Shown piece by piece: positions 1 through 8,003 of a DNA stretch of 64,000 nt. The translations under genes and the position numbers were made by a program. Below the pieces are notes generated by a model that saw only the letters and a list, made by a program, of their open reading frames with translations, was not told where the DNA came from and searched no databases. The DNA comes from Chryseobacterium cheonjiense (GTDB lineage Bacteria; Bacteroidota; Bacteroidia; Flavobacteriales; Weeksellaceae). The stretch is taken from positions 186,001-250,000 of the forward strand of contig NZ_JABBGF010000003.1 in the NCBI RefSeq assembly GCF_012927265.1, in the 5' to 3' direction. Within the stretch, counting starts at the first letter, position 1. Each line of letters begins with the position of its first letter.

Positions 1-223
1 ATATGAGAATAAGGCAGAAGACCTTATGTTTTGACTGAGATGAGCCGTAATGAAAACGTGTTCATTTTAAATAATGTTAGTTTTTCGGCAAATTTAACTA
101 AAATTTTATTATAAAATTCAATTAAATAATTGTAATATGATTTTAATACCGTGTTGATTTTGAAGATTTATCAGCCTGCATGCATGTCTTTTTACAAATG
201 ATTGTCAAACAATTCAGGTAAAA

Positions 224-255
224 ATTTGCAGATTTATAAAAAATTAGTATTTTTG
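224..255 (+). promoter_or_regulatory. rpsU promoter
   Basis: A TTTG box at 225-228 is followed after 19 bp by TATTTTTG at 248-255, which fits the Bacteroidota primary sigma consensus (TTTG, 19-21 bp, TAnnTTTG). Transcription would begin near 260, about 20 nt before the rpsU start codon. Confidence 0.7.
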
Positions 256-278
256 CAATCCAAAATGAGATGTAAAAT

Positions 279-476
279 ATGTTAATAATTCCAGTTAAAG
301 ATGGTGAATCCATCGACAGAGCATTAAAAAAATATAAAAGAAAATTTGATAAAACAGGTACCGTTCGTCAGCTTAGAGCAAGACAACAGTTTATCAAGCC
401 TTCTGTAACGTTAAGACAAGCTAGATTGAAAGCTGCTCACAAACAAAGAGCGCTTAGCAAAGAAGAGCAGGCTTAA
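279..476 (+). CDS. rpsU: 30S ribosomal protein bS21
   Basis: This 65-aa, strongly basic protein is ribosomal protein bS21, a late-assembling component of the small-subunit platform near the anti-Shine-Dalgarno region. Length and composition fit the family: a conserved N-terminal segment (IIPVKDGESIDRALKKYKRK) followed by an Arg/Lys-rich helical tail. It starts at an ATG about 24 bp after a good TAnnTTTG promoter box and is followed by a hairpin terminator. Its position just upstream of xerC and hpf is typical of flavobacteria. Confidence is high, since the signature is unmistakable and nothing looks truncated. Confidence 0.97.
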   Translation: MLIIPVKDGESIDRALKKYKRKFDKTGTVRQLRARQQFIKPSVTLRQARLKAAHKQRALSKEEQA

Positions 477-500
477 GAAAATTTTCTTAATTCGCATACG

Positions 501-545
501 AATTCACTCTTTAAATAGTTATATTTGAAGAGTGAATTTTTTGTT
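501..545 (+). terminator. rpsU terminator
   Basis: AATTCACTCTT (501-511) pairs with AAGAGTGAATT (528-538), and the stem is followed by a T-rich run (539-545). This is a Rho-independent terminator between rpsU and xerC. Confidence 0.75.
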
Positions 546-556
546 TTTATACTTTA

Positions 557-1447
557 ATGATGCTGGACAAATTCTTAGAACATTTAGAACTCGAAAAGAG
601 GTATTCACCTCATACGATTACAAGTTACAGAAAAGATCTTGAGGATTTTTACCGTTTTTACCTCAAAACGGAATCTTCGGAAGATATTTCAAAAGCCGAC
701 AAAAAAATCATCCGCAATTTTATTGTCGAACTAAGCGAAAACAATATATCCAAAAGAAGCATCAACCGTAAACTTTCTTCCCTTCGCAGCTTTTATCTCT
801 TCCTTTTAAAAATTGGCGATATTGAAGTTTCTCCCACCGAAAATATTTCTTCCTTAAAATTTTATCCCGAAAAACAGATTCCCATGTCCGAACAGGAGAT
901 GCAAAACCTCAGCGATCAGGTTTTTACGAACGTTCAGGATGTTCTCGAAAAATCAATTCTGGAAGTGCTTTATCAAACCGGAATACGGAAGGCGGAGCTT
1001 TGTGGTATGACTTTTGAAAATGTAAACCTGTCTGTTAACGAAATAAAGATCATCGGGAAAGGGAATAAGCAAAGAGTCATTCCGATCTCCGAAAATCTGG
1101 CGGCGATTTTAAAAAGTTACGCACAAATCCGCAAACCGGCAACAGAATTTAAATCATACTTTTTTGTCAACAGGAAAGGTAAAAAACTCACCGAAAAATT
1201 TGTTTATGTGGTGGTTAATAAGTACCTTAGTCTTATAACAACAAAGGAAAAAAGAAGTCCTCACATCCTTCGGCACAGCTTTGCGACACACGTTTTGGAT
1301 AATGGGGCAGAGATCTCTAAAGTAAAAAAAATATTAGGACATTCCAGCCTTGCAAGTACTCAAGTCTATACGAATGCCAATATCGAACAATTGAAAAAAG
1401 TTTTTAATCAGGCTCATCCAAGAGCTGCAAAAAATGACGAATTATGA
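557..1447 (+). CDS. xerC: Tyrosine recombinase XerC-like
   Basis: This 296-aa site-specific tyrosine recombinase is of the XerC/XerD type, which resolves chromosome dimers at dif during division. The N-terminal core-binding (SAM-like) domain covers residues 1-100 and the catalytic domain about 105-290. The full catalytic set is visible: R144 (TGIRKAE), K168 (GKGNK), H236 and R239 (HILRH), H262 (LGHSS) and the nucleophile Y271. Two consecutive ATG codons (557 and 560) are possible starts. The stop overlaps the hpf start by 4 bp, so the two are translationally coupled. It lacks integrase-type extensions and sits in a conserved housekeeping context, so a phage integrase is unlikely. Confidence 0.93.
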   Translation: MMLDKFLEHLELEKRYSPHTITSYRKDLEDFYRFYLKTESSEDISKADKKIIRNFIVELSENNISKRSINRKLSSLRSFYLFLLKIGDIEVSPTENISSLKFYPEKQIPMSEQEMQNLSDQVFTNVQDVLEKSILEVLYQTGIRKAELCGMTFENVNLSVNEIKIIGKGNKQRVIPISENLAAILKSYAQIRKPATEFKSYFFVNRKGKKLTEKFVYVVVNKYLSLITTKEKRSPHILRHSFATHVLDNGAEISKVKKILGHSSLASTQVYTNANIEQLKKVFNQAHPRAAKNDEL

Positions 1448-1734
1448 AGATCACAGTACAATCAATTGGTTTAACTCCACACGAACCATTAGAATCACAC
1501 ATCGAGAAAAAAGTAAGCAAACTGGATACTTTTTATGATAAAATTCAGGATTGCAAAGTCTTTTTAAAAGTGGAAAATAACTCTGATAAGGCCAACAAAA
1601 CGGCTGAGATTATTTTAGCGGTTCCGGGAGACGATATCGTGGTAAAAAAGACATCGACAAGTTTTGAAGAAAGCTTAGACCTATGCGTTGATGCTGCTAA
1701 AAAGCTACTAATCAAGAAAAAAGAAATGGCGTAA
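1444..1734 (+). CDS. hpf: Ribosome hibernation-promoting factor (HPF/RaiA)
   Basis: This 96-aa protein belongs to the short HPF / RaiA (YfiA) family, which binds the 30S decoding region and silences ribosomes in stationary phase or stress. The sequence shows the expected beta-alpha-beta-beta-beta-alpha pattern, with the start MKITVQSIGLTPHEPLESHI and the motif DDIVVKKTSTSFEESLD leading into a final Lys-rich helix. It lacks the C-terminal dimerisation domain of long HPF. The ATG overlaps the xerC stop (ATGA). Family assignment is firm; the exact paralogue name is less certain. Confidence 0.9.
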   Translation: MKITVQSIGLTPHEPLESHIEKKVSKLDTFYDKIQDCKVFLKVENNSDKANKTAEIILAVPGDDIVVKKTSTSFEESLDLCVDAAKKLLIKKKEMA

Positions 1735-1764
1735 TAAAAAAAGTCAAAAAAAATTATTAAAAAG

Positions 1765-1796
1765 TTTGAGAATTCAAAAAATCCGTTCTATATTTG
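1765..1796 (+). promoter_or_regulatory. Promoter of tRNA cluster
   Basis: TTTG at 1765-1768 and TATATTTG at 1789-1796 are separated by 20 bp, matching the Bacteroidota promoter consensus. It lies 47 bp upstream of the first tRNA-Thr. Confidence 0.75.
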
Positions 1797-1843
1797 CACT
1801 CGCAAAAAGGAACAGTGATCTTTTGAATTCTTTTTTATTAAAT

Positions 1844-1917
1844 GCCTCCATAGCTCAGCTGGCCAGAGCACGTGATTTGTAATCTCGGGGTCGTGGGTTC
1901 GAATCCCTCTGGAGGCT
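1844..1917 (+). tRNA. tRNA-Thr(TGT), copy 1
   Basis: This 74-nt cloverleaf has acceptor arm GCCTCCA/TGGAGGC, the TGT anticodon in the loop TTTGTAA, and a T arm containing GGGTTCGAATCCC. No CCA is encoded. It is the first gene of a Thr-Tyr-Gly unit that is duplicated in tandem. Confidence 0.96.
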
Positions 1918-1936
1918 CATTTACTATAAAATATCT

Positions 1937-2017
1937 GGGGAGATTCCAGAGTGGCTAAATGGGACTGACTGTAACTCAGTTGCTTCGGCTTCGTAGGTTC
2001 GAATCCTGCTCTCCCCA
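1937..2017 (+). tRNA. tRNA-Tyr(GTA), copy 1
   Basis: This 81-nt class II tRNA has acceptor GGGGAGA/TCTCCCC, the GTA anticodon in the loop CTGTAAC, and the long variable arm expected for tRNA-Tyr (TGCTTCGGCTTCG). Confidence 0.96.
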
Positions 2018-2037
2018 CATTTATAGTAGAAAAAAAG

Positions 2038-2068
2038 TTGCATGAATAAAGGATTTTCCTTAAGTTTG
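2038..2068 (+). promoter_or_regulatory. Internal promoter before tRNA-Gly, copy 1
   Basis: TTG at 2038-2040 and TAAGTTTG at 2061-2068 are 20 bp apart, so tRNA-Gly appears to have its own promoter. The same sequence recurs 426 bp downstream. Confidence 0.65.
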
Positions 2069-2101
2069 CACAGCATTACCAATAATTTTGGAAACAAAAT
2101 T

Positions 2102-2174
2102 GCGGAAGTAGCTCAGTTGGTAGAGCGTCAGCCTTCCAAGCTGAATGTCGCGGGTTCGACCCCCGTCTTCCGCT
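2102..2174 (+). tRNA. tRNA-Gly(TCC), copy 1
   Basis: This 73-nt cloverleaf has acceptor GCGGAAG/CTTCCGC, the TCC anticodon in the loop CTTCCAA and a canonical GGTTCGACCC T arm. An A/T-flanked hairpin with a T run follows at 2181-2210. Confidence 0.96.
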
Positions 2175-2180
2175 CAGAAT

Positions 2181-2210
2181 AATCACACTTATTGCAGGGT
2201 GATTTTTTTT
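2181..2210 (+). terminator. Terminator after first tRNA-Gly
   Basis: AATCAC (2181-2186) pairs with GTGATT around an internal loop, and nine T residues follow. The stem is weak, but the position and the similar hairpin after copy 2 support termination. Confidence 0.5.
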
Positions 2211-2269
2211 TAACTGCTGAAATGATGTAGAGTAGAGTTTCTCACAGCTTTCAGCCCATTTGTTAAAAT

Positions 2270-2343
2270 GCCTCCATAGCTCAGCTGGCCAGAGCACGTG
2301 ATTTGTAATCTCGGGGTCGTGGGTTCGAATCCCTCTGGAGGCT
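2270..2343 (+). tRNA. tRNA-Thr(TGT), copy 2
   Basis: Identical to the copy at 1844-1917, offset by exactly 426 bp as part of a tandem duplication. Confidence 0.96.
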
Positions 2344-2362
2344 CATTTACTATAAAATATCT

Positions 2363-2443
2363 GGGGAGATTCCAGAGTGGCTAAATGGGACTGACTGTAA
2401 CTCAGTTGCTTCGGCTTCGTAGGTTCGAATCCTGCTCTCCCCA
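2363..2443 (+). tRNA. tRNA-Tyr(GTA), copy 2
   Basis: Identical to the copy at 1937-2017, offset 426 bp. Confidence 0.96.
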
Positions 2444-2527
2444 CATTTATAGTAGAAAAAAAGTTGCATGAATAAAGGATTTTCCTTAAGTTTGCACAGC
2501 GTTACCAATAATTTTGGAAACAAAATT

Positions 2528-2600
2528 GCGGAAGTAGCTCAGTTGGTAGAGCGTCAGCCTTCCAAGCTGAATGTCGCGGGTTCGACCCCCGTCTTCCGCT
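2528..2600 (+). tRNA. tRNA-Gly(TCC), copy 2
   Basis: Identical to the copy at 2102-2174, offset 426 bp. It is followed by a hairpin terminator-like sequence at 2607-2633. Confidence 0.96.
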
Positions 2601-2606
2601 CACATA

Positions 2607-2633
2607 AAATCACGCTTTCAGTGTGATTTTTTT
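2607..2633 (+). terminator. Terminator-like hairpin between tRNA-Gly copy 2 and tRNA-Thr(GGT)
   Basis: AAATCAC and GTGATTT flank a short loop and are followed by seven T residues. If it is active, tRNA-Thr(GGT) depends on read-through. Confidence 0.5.
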
Positions 2634-2640
2634 GATTCAT

Positions 2641-2712
2641 GCCGACTTAGCTCAGCGGTAGAGTGCTTCCTTGGTAAGGAAGAGGTCACGGGTTCAAGTC
2701 CCGTAGTTGGCT
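2641..2712 (+). tRNA. tRNA-Thr(GGT)
   Basis: This 72-nt cloverleaf has acceptor GCCGACT pairing with AGTTGGC (one G-T pair), stem CTTCC/GGAAG around the loop TTGGTAA, and anticodon GGT. It is a second threonine isoacceptor, distinct from the TGT genes upstream. Confidence 0.96.
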
Positions 2713-2720
2713 CTCGTTTC

Positions 2721-2750
2721 AATCCCGATTTCTTCGGGATTTTTTATTTT
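2721..2750 (+). terminator. tRNA cluster terminator
   Basis: AATCCCGA (2721-2728) pairs with TCGGGATT around a TTTCT-like loop, with a T-rich tail. It ends the tRNA transcript immediately after tRNA-Thr(GGT). Confidence 0.75.
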
Positions 2751-3227
2751 TAAATATTCATTAACGCTAACGCCGCCAGGATTACCTTTAACTCTTTTAA
2801 TTCCGTTCGAAAAGGCATTCCATGCAAATGAAAGATATGCGATATTTAAGTTTTTAAAATTTAAAGATTTTAATTTTTACGAATTGCATTACCTGTTCTG
2901 ATCCATAAATTAATGTTTATTCGGAATTTGTCGAAATATTTCCCCAGATTATAATGTAATGAAAATTGTATGTATACTTAATGCTATGTTTCTTTTCTAT
3001 AAAATATTCCAGAGATTAGTAAATATAATAAGTAATTTCAACGCTACTATCATTTGCTGAACGAAGTGTCTTTGCGAACGCAAATATTCAGTAGAATTCA
3101 AATATCTATTGCGTCCATAGCGTTTAAAATATTTTTAACCTTAAAATTCAATTAAAATACTTCCCGCAAATTTGAATTCCTTTACGGTCATGAAAATTTT
3201 CTTTACATTCGTATAAAATAATTTTCG
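2751..3227. other. Gene-free AT-rich stretch before the two-component system
   Basis: I see no credible coding region here. The stretch is AT-rich and includes degenerate TTTGCG-containing repeats (around 3060-3130) related to those at 8004-8083. It presumably also carries the promoter of the response regulator gene, but no clear TAnnTTTG box stands out close to 3228. Confidence 0.6.
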
Positions 3228-3908
3228 ATGCATATTCTTTTATTGGAAGACGATCTGATTCTTTCGGCGGAACTTTGTAAGTTTTTAGAATCGAATAATT
3301 TTACCTGTGATAAAATCTATGACGGAGAAACTTTTCTTCGCCAGATCAAGAACAGCTCGTACGACCTGTACCTGCTGGACATCAATGTCCCGAAGATCAA
3401 CGGGCTGGATGTCTGCCAGACCATACGTTCTTTTGATAAGAATACCCCGATTATTATTATCTCGGCATACGGAGATCTTTCTGATAAAAAAGATGCTTTT
3501 ACAAGGCTGGCAGATGATTATCTGGTAAAGCCTTTTCAGTTTGAAGAACTGCTGCTGCGAATGAACTCGCTCCTGAGAAGAAAAGCCCCCTCCGAAAACA
3601 ACGATCAGGATATTGTAAGAATTGATGATCTTATTATCAATAAAACCGAGCAGAAAGTATACCGGGCAGGAAATGAAATCGCGCTTACCCTTAAAGAATT
3701 CCAGCTGCTGGTTTATCTTGCCGAGGCGCAGGGAAGAACGGTTTCGAAACAGCAGATTACGGAACATGTGTGGGAACATAATTTCAATACCAATACCAAT
3801 ACGGTAGAAGTATACATCAACTTTTTAAGAAAAAAAATAGATAAGGATTTTAAAATTAAGCTTATTCATACACGTTCAGGATTTGGATATTATTTAAGCC
3901 CGCTGTAG
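3228..3908 (+). CDS. OmpR/PhoB-family response regulator
   Basis: This 226-aa two-component response regulator has an N-terminal receiver domain (1-118) with the acidic pair D8/D9 (LLEDD), the phosphoacceptor D51 (LLDINVP), S79 and K101 (LVKPF). The C-terminal winged-helix DNA-binding domain spans about 128-224, ending with the typical HTRSGFGYYL. The partner kinase starts 1 bp after its stop, so they form one operon. RND efflux genes follow, and the 11-bp-spaced TTTAA repeats upstream of those genes suggest they are its target (inference). By analogy with CusR/CzcR it probably responds to metal ions, but the sequence does not say which. Confidence 0.92.
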   Translation: MHILLLEDDLILSAELCKFLESNNFTCDKIYDGETFLRQIKNSSYDLYLLDINVPKINGLDVCQTIRSFDKNTPIIIISAYGDLSDKKDAFTRLADDYLVKPFQFEELLLRMNSLLRRKAPSENNDQDIVRIDDLIINKTEQKVYRAGNEIALTLKEFQLLVYLAEAQGRTVSKQQITEHVWEHNFNTNTNTVEVYINFLRKKIDKDFKIKLIHTRSGFGYYLSPL

Positions 3909-3909
3909 A

Positions 3910-5274
3910 ATGTCTTTAAAAAGAAAAATTGCCCTCAATCTCAGTATTGCTTTTTCATTGCTTTTCGGTATTGTGATGGCGGTTATTTACATGTCTTTTA
4001 ATGATTTCAGGAAAGACGAATTTAAAGAAAGATTCAGGCAAAGACTGGAATTTACTTCTCATTTTATAGCAAAATCCAAAGACTTTGAGGAAGAGGCACC
4101 TGTCTTTTTCAATGAAAACTCAGATAATATTCTTTTAAACGAAACCATTTTAATCTTTAATGCTAATAAAGAACTAATCTACAGTACCATCAAGGACAGA
4201 AATGTAACCTGGGATGATACCTTACTGAAGGAGCTGGATGAAAAGAAAATCATTTACTCTGAAAAAACGGTTCCAGAAATCTATGCTGCATTAAAAAAGA
4301 TCAATGGAGAAAACTACTACATTCTTACCAGTGCTTATGATACCAACGGAAATTCTAAGCTGGAGTATCTCAAATATCTTCTGATTACAGCCTATGTTAT
4401 GAGCACGCTACTGATTGGTTTTTTCAGCTATTATTTTATGGGGCAGTTTTTAAAACCTTTGGAAGATCTTAATAAAGAAATTTCGGAAGTCACTGCGCAC
4501 AAACTGACCACGGAAATTCCGGTACGTGATTCCAACGATGAGATTGATGTTCTTGCCAAATCTTTCAACACCATGATCAAGAGGCTGGATGACGTATTTC
4601 AGTCGCAGAAAGATTTTACGGCAAGTGCCTCTCATGAAATCCGTACTCCGATTACGAGAATGGCTTTTCAGCTCGAAAATTTAATTAAACTCGAACAACA
4701 TTCACCGGAAACCTTAACTTCACTTCAGCAGATCCAGAGAGATGTGTATCAGTTGTCTGATCTCACCAATTCACTTTTGCTGTTAACAAAGTTTGATAAG
4801 GAAAATATCCAGAGCATATATGAAGAAGTAAGAATTGACGAGGTTATTTTTGAATCCTTTGAAGCAGTAGAAAAAAGCTATCCAAAGCTGAAGATGGATT
4901 TTCTGATCTCCGAAAATACTTCCGAAAGCGCATTGCTTACCATAAAAGGAGTACAGTCATTATTGGATATTGTATTTATTAATCTATTCAAAAATGCCGC
5001 GGTCTATTCTGATGATGCGGAAGTTGATGTTCTGATTACAGAAACGGAGCACCGGCTTATTGTTGACGTTATTTCCCACGGAAATACAATTCCCAAAGAA
5101 GAACAGCCAAAACTTTTTGAAGCTTTCATGAGGGGGAATAATTCTCAGAATATTTCCGGTTCCGGCCTGGGACTTCGGATCGTGAAAAGAATTCTGGAAT
5201 ATCACGGCGCTGAAATTACCTACACAGCACCTGCTAATCTCCTGAATAAATTCAGTGTTATTTTTCAAAAATAA
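3910..5274 (+). CDS. Membrane sensor histidine kinase
   Basis: This 454-aa kinase is the partner of the upstream regulator. Two membrane segments (about 7-29 and 155-177) flank a periplasmic sensing loop of about 125 residues, followed by a HAMP linker (about 178-235). The HisKA domain carries the autophosphorylated H242 (SASHEIRTPITR). The HATPase domain shows the N box (NLFKNAAVYS, about 358-367) and a clear GSGLGL box at 417-422. The G1 motif (VDVISHGN) is degenerate, lacking the usual DxGxG. The sensing loop has few His or Cys residues, so the ligand cannot be guessed with confidence. No symbol is assigned. Confidence 0.92.
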   Translation: MSLKRKIALNLSIAFSLLFGIVMAVIYMSFNDFRKDEFKERFRQRLEFTSHFIAKSKDFEEEAPVFFNENSDNILLNETILIFNANKELIYSTIKDRNVTWDDTLLKELDEKKIIYSEKTVPEIYAALKKINGENYYILTSAYDTNGNSKLEYLKYLLITAYVMSTLLIGFFSYYFMGQFLKPLEDLNKEISEVTAHKLTTEIPVRDSNDEIDVLAKSFNTMIKRLDDVFQSQKDFTASASHEIRTPITRMAFQLENLIKLEQHSPETLTSLQQIQRDVYQLSDLTNSLLLLTKFDKENIQSIYEEVRIDEVIFESFEAVEKSYPKLKMDFLISENTSESALLTIKGVQSLLDIVFINLFKNAAVYSDDAEVDVLITETEHRLIVDVISHGNTIPKEEQPKLFEAFMRGNNSQNISGSGLGLRIVKRILEYHGAEITYTAPANLLNKFSVIFQK

Positions 5275-5441
5275 ATTTTAAACTAAAACTATGCGCTTAC
5301 AAGCTTTAATAATTAGTAAAGTCCGTGCATGCGTTTAAGGCCGTTGAATGGTGTCGTATAGTGTATGTATAATCCTGAGTTTTAGTCAAGATTCTTTAAA
5401 TCAATTTGTTATAAATAGTTTCAAGCTAAATTTAATTTTTT

Positions 5442-5469
5442 TTTAAGCATTCTTTAAGAGCATTTTAAT
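5442..5469 (+). promoter_or_regulatory. Tandem TTTAA(G/T) repeats, candidate response-regulator operator
   Basis: TTTAAG at 5442, TTTAAG at 5453 and TTTAAT at 5464 are spaced exactly 11 bp apart. They lie 36-63 bp upstream of the efflux operon start codon, just upstream of a near-consensus -7 box (CAACTTTG, 5480-5487). OmpR/PhoB-type regulators commonly bind direct repeats with about 11-bp phasing. Confidence 0.5.
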
Positions 5470-5504
5470 ACCATAAAGGCAACTTTGTATCATAAAATAA
5501 AAAA

Positions 5505-6746
5505 ATGAACAAAATTGCAGGGCTGTTGATTGTTGCCTCATCACTTATGGCAGCACAACAGCAAATGTCACTTTCGGATTGCGAAGAAGCTTTTCAAAGG
5601 AACAATTTACAACTGCTCGCCGAACAGTATAACATCAACATGGCCGACGCAGATATTTTGCAGGCTAAAATCTGGGAGTTGCCGCAGCTAAGCGGACAAA
5701 TCAATGCCTATAATCCTGAAGACCGGAAAGTTTTTGATATCGGCCGTGCGAAAGGAGCGGAAATCACCCAGCTTATTTATATGGGCGGGAAAAAGAAAAA
5801 TGAAATTGCCTTTGCGAAATCAAATAAGGAACTGGCTCAGCTTCAGTTTTCCCAATTGCTTGTCGATCTCAGGACACAGCTTCACACAACGTATTATAAT
5901 CTTTATTACGAAAGACTTAAACTTGAAAACACCAAAAGACAGCTTGGTTATATGAGTGATCTCCTTGCTGCTTATAAAGTACAGTCTGCAAAAGGAAATG
6001 TGTCGCTTAAAGACGAAGTAAGGCTTCAAAGTATTGTTATCCAGCTGAATAACGATAAAATGGCTATTAATAAAAATATTCTTGAATTTGAACAAAACCT
6101 TAAAGTTTTAACAGGGATCACAGACGATATAGAACCTAAACTTTCTGATTCAGAAGCTAAAGATATTCTTACAGCACAACCTTTCGGGGATGAAATAGAA
6201 TTACAGAAAAAAGCGGTTGATAACAATGCCGATTATCAATATAATCTGAAATTAATCGACAACAGCAAGCTATATGCTCAATGGCAAAAATCTCTGAATA
6301 TTCCCGACCTTAATCTGGGAGCGGGCTGGGACCAGAACGGAGGAACTTTTAAAAATGAGGTTAATCTTGTGATAGGTATTCCGCTGCCTTTATGGAAATC
6401 CAACAGGGGAAATGTTGAAAAAGCAAACTTTGCGATACAGCAAAACCAAAAAAATGCAGATTTTCAAAAGCTTAACCTTGAAACTAGAGTGCAGTCCGCC
6501 TATAAAACCTGGAAAATGCAATACGATCAGCTTTCCCAGATAAAATCCGAAGATCTTAATAACATGGAGCTCGTTTACAACGGTATGCTGGCCAACTTTC
6601 GGAAAGGAAATATAAGCCTCATCGAATTTGTAGATTTTATGGATAGCTACAGAGAAACCGCGCTTCAGATCTATGATATGAAAAACGGAATCATGCAATC
6701 TGCAGAACAATTAAATCAACTCGTACAAACAAAAATTTTCTATTAA
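5505..6746 (+). CDS. TolC-family outer-membrane efflux protein (CusC/CzcC-like)
   Basis: This 413-aa protein is of the outer membrane factor family. It forms the trimeric channel of tripartite efflux pumps. A short signal peptide (about 1-17, ending LMAAQ) is followed by two OEP repeats rich in long helices, for example residues around 85-180 and 310-400. The sequence DLNLGAGWDQNGG and the IPLPLW segment are typical of CzcC/CusC-type members. It is the first of three efflux genes: the adaptor starts 2 bp after its stop. Tandem TTTAA repeats upstream suggest control by the adjacent two-component system. Substrate is inferred from the RND partner, not seen here. Confidence 0.9.
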   Translation: MNKIAGLLIVASSLMAAQQQMSLSDCEEAFQRNNLQLLAEQYNINMADADILQAKIWELPQLSGQINAYNPEDRKVFDIGRAKGAEITQLIYMGGKKKNEIAFAKSNKELAQLQFSQLLVDLRTQLHTTYYNLYYERLKLENTKRQLGYMSDLLAAYKVQSAKGNVSLKDEVRLQSIVIQLNNDKMAINKNILEFEQNLKVLTGITDDIEPKLSDSEAKDILTAQPFGDEIELQKKAVDNNADYQYNLKLIDNSKLYAQWQKSLNIPDLNLGAGWDQNGGTFKNEVNLVIGIPLPLWKSNRGNVEKANFAIQQNQKNADFQKLNLETRVQSAYKTWKMQYDQLSQIKSEDLNNMELVYNGMLANFRKGNISLIEFVDFMDSYRETALQIYDMKNGIMQSAEQLNQLVQTKIFY

Positions 6747-6748
6747 AC

Positions 6749-7834
6749 ATGAAAACATATATTATTCCCTTATTCATTGCAGTCTTACTTTTTTCTTGTT
6801 CAAAAAAACAAGAAGCACAACAGGCTCAGGCAAAAAAAGGCTTTGAACTGAGCAATACCATGCTTCATTCCATTTCTCTTGCAAAAGTTGAAAAAAAATA
6901 TATTGAAGATGATTATAATTTCTACGGTAAGATTTCTGCAGATAAAAACAGTTATATCGATGTATATCCGTTAGTTGGAGGAAATGTTTTAAGTGTAAAT
7001 GTTGAACTGGGAGATTACGTAAGAAAAGGACAGGTGCTGGCAACTATAAGGAGTACTGAAATGGCTGAAGTTCAGAAAGATGTAAGCGATGCAAGAACAG
7101 ACCTCGTAGTAGCGCAAAACAATCTCCGGGTAGCAAAAGAAATGTATGAAGGAAAGCTAAATACGGAAAGAGATGTTTTGGAAGCAAAAAGCGAATTGCA
7201 GAAAGCCCAGGACCAAATGCAACGGGCAAATGCCGTAAGCACGGTATACAATGTAAAAAAAGGAAATATTTACAGTGTCGTAGCGCCGATCAGCGGATAT
7301 ATTGTTCAGAAAAATATTAATAAAGATATGCAGTTGAGAAGTGACAGAAGCGAAAATATCTTCGATGTAGCCAATACCACCAATGTTTGGGCCATTATGA
7401 ACGTTAATGAATCTGATATTGATAAAATCAGTCTCGGCATGAAAGCCCAGGTTTCCACTTTATCGTATCCGGATAAAGTCTTTGACGGGAAAATCGACAA
7501 GATTTTTAAAATCATCGATCCCGAAACCAATGCCATGCAGGCCAGGGTAGTACTCGATAACCAAAGCGGGCTACTGATCCCTGATAGCAAGGCCACTATT
7601 AAAGTATCCAGCTCAGAAAATACGACAGCACTTACTGTTCCGTCCAAAGCGGTAATCTTTGATGACAACAGAAGTTTTGTAATCATCTATAAATCAAGGA
7701 CAGATGTGAAAATTCGTGAGATAAAAGTGCTGAAACAGGTCGGTGATGTTACCTATGTTTCCGAAGGACTATCAGAAGGAGAGCAGGTGGTTACCAATAA
7801 TCAGTTGCTGATTTACCGCTCACTGAATAGTTGA
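6749..7834 (+). CDS. RND efflux periplasmic adaptor lipoprotein (CusB/CzcB-like)
   Basis: This 361-aa membrane fusion protein links the inner-membrane RND pump to the outer-membrane channel. It carries a lipoprotein signal with lipobox LLFSC, putting the lipidated Cys at residue 17. Then come a biotinyl-lipoyl-like half (DVYPLVGGNVLSVNVELGDY), a helical hairpin (about 105-165), the second lipoyl half (VVAPISGYIVQKNI), and beta-barrel and membrane-proximal domains towards the C-terminus. The length is usual for the family. It lies between the TolC-like and RND genes, although a 278-bp gap with repeat sequence separates it from the RND gene. Confidence 0.9.
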   Translation: MKTYIIPLFIAVLLFSCSKKQEAQQAQAKKGFELSNTMLHSISLAKVEKKYIEDDYNFYGKISADKNSYIDVYPLVGGNVLSVNVELGDYVRKGQVLATIRSTEMAEVQKDVSDARTDLVVAQNNLRVAKEMYEGKLNTERDVLEAKSELQKAQDQMQRANAVSTVYNVKKGNIYSVVAPISGYIVQKNINKDMQLRSDRSENIFDVANTTNVWAIMNVNESDIDKISLGMKAQVSTLSYPDKVFDGKIDKIFKIIDPETNAMQARVVLDNQSGLLIPDSKATIKVSSSENTTALTVPSKAVIFDDNRSFVIIYKSRTDVKIREIKVLKQVGDVTYVSEGLSEGEQVVTNNQLLIYRSLNS

Positions 7835-7842
7835 TTTATTTA

Positions 7843-7980
7843 AACCATTAAGACTTTTAATAATGTATAATTTAGAAATTAAGTCTAATTAAGAAATATC
7901 TAAAGATATTATAAACATCGATTTTAAACTCGTTATGAGTCACTTAATAATTCTTAAGTCCTTAAATGTCCTTAATGGTT
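7843..7980. repeat. Inverted-repeat-bounded intergenic element
   Basis: AACCATTAAGAC (7843-7854) and GTCCTTAATGGTT (7968-7980) form imperfect terminal inverted repeats around AT-rich DNA without a reading frame. The structure separates the adaptor gene from the RND pump gene and looks like a small non-autonomous repeat; transcription through it is possible. Confidence 0.5.
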
Positions 7981-8003
7981 CAAAAATTCGGATTCTTTGT
8001 TAA

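Larger units (their letters stand above)
1844..2602 (+). repeat. Tandem duplication of a Thr-Tyr-Gly tRNA unit
   Basis: The 333 bp from 1844 to 2176 recur at 2270-2602. The spacers and the internal promoter are copied too. The only difference seen is A at 2075 versus G at 2501. Outside the unit the flanks differ, including the two terminator hairpins, so the duplication endpoints are close to the first base of tRNA-Thr and the last base of tRNA-Gly. Confidence 0.92.

Noticed and set aside
557..1447. xerC as a phage or island integrase
   Set aside because: It lies in a conserved housekeeping context with hpf and tRNA genes, has normal Xer size, and no att duplication was seen around it.
2076..2297. 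Minus-strand reading frame over the duplicated tRNA genes
   Set aside because: It is the complement of functional tRNA genes, with no promoter or recognisable protein.
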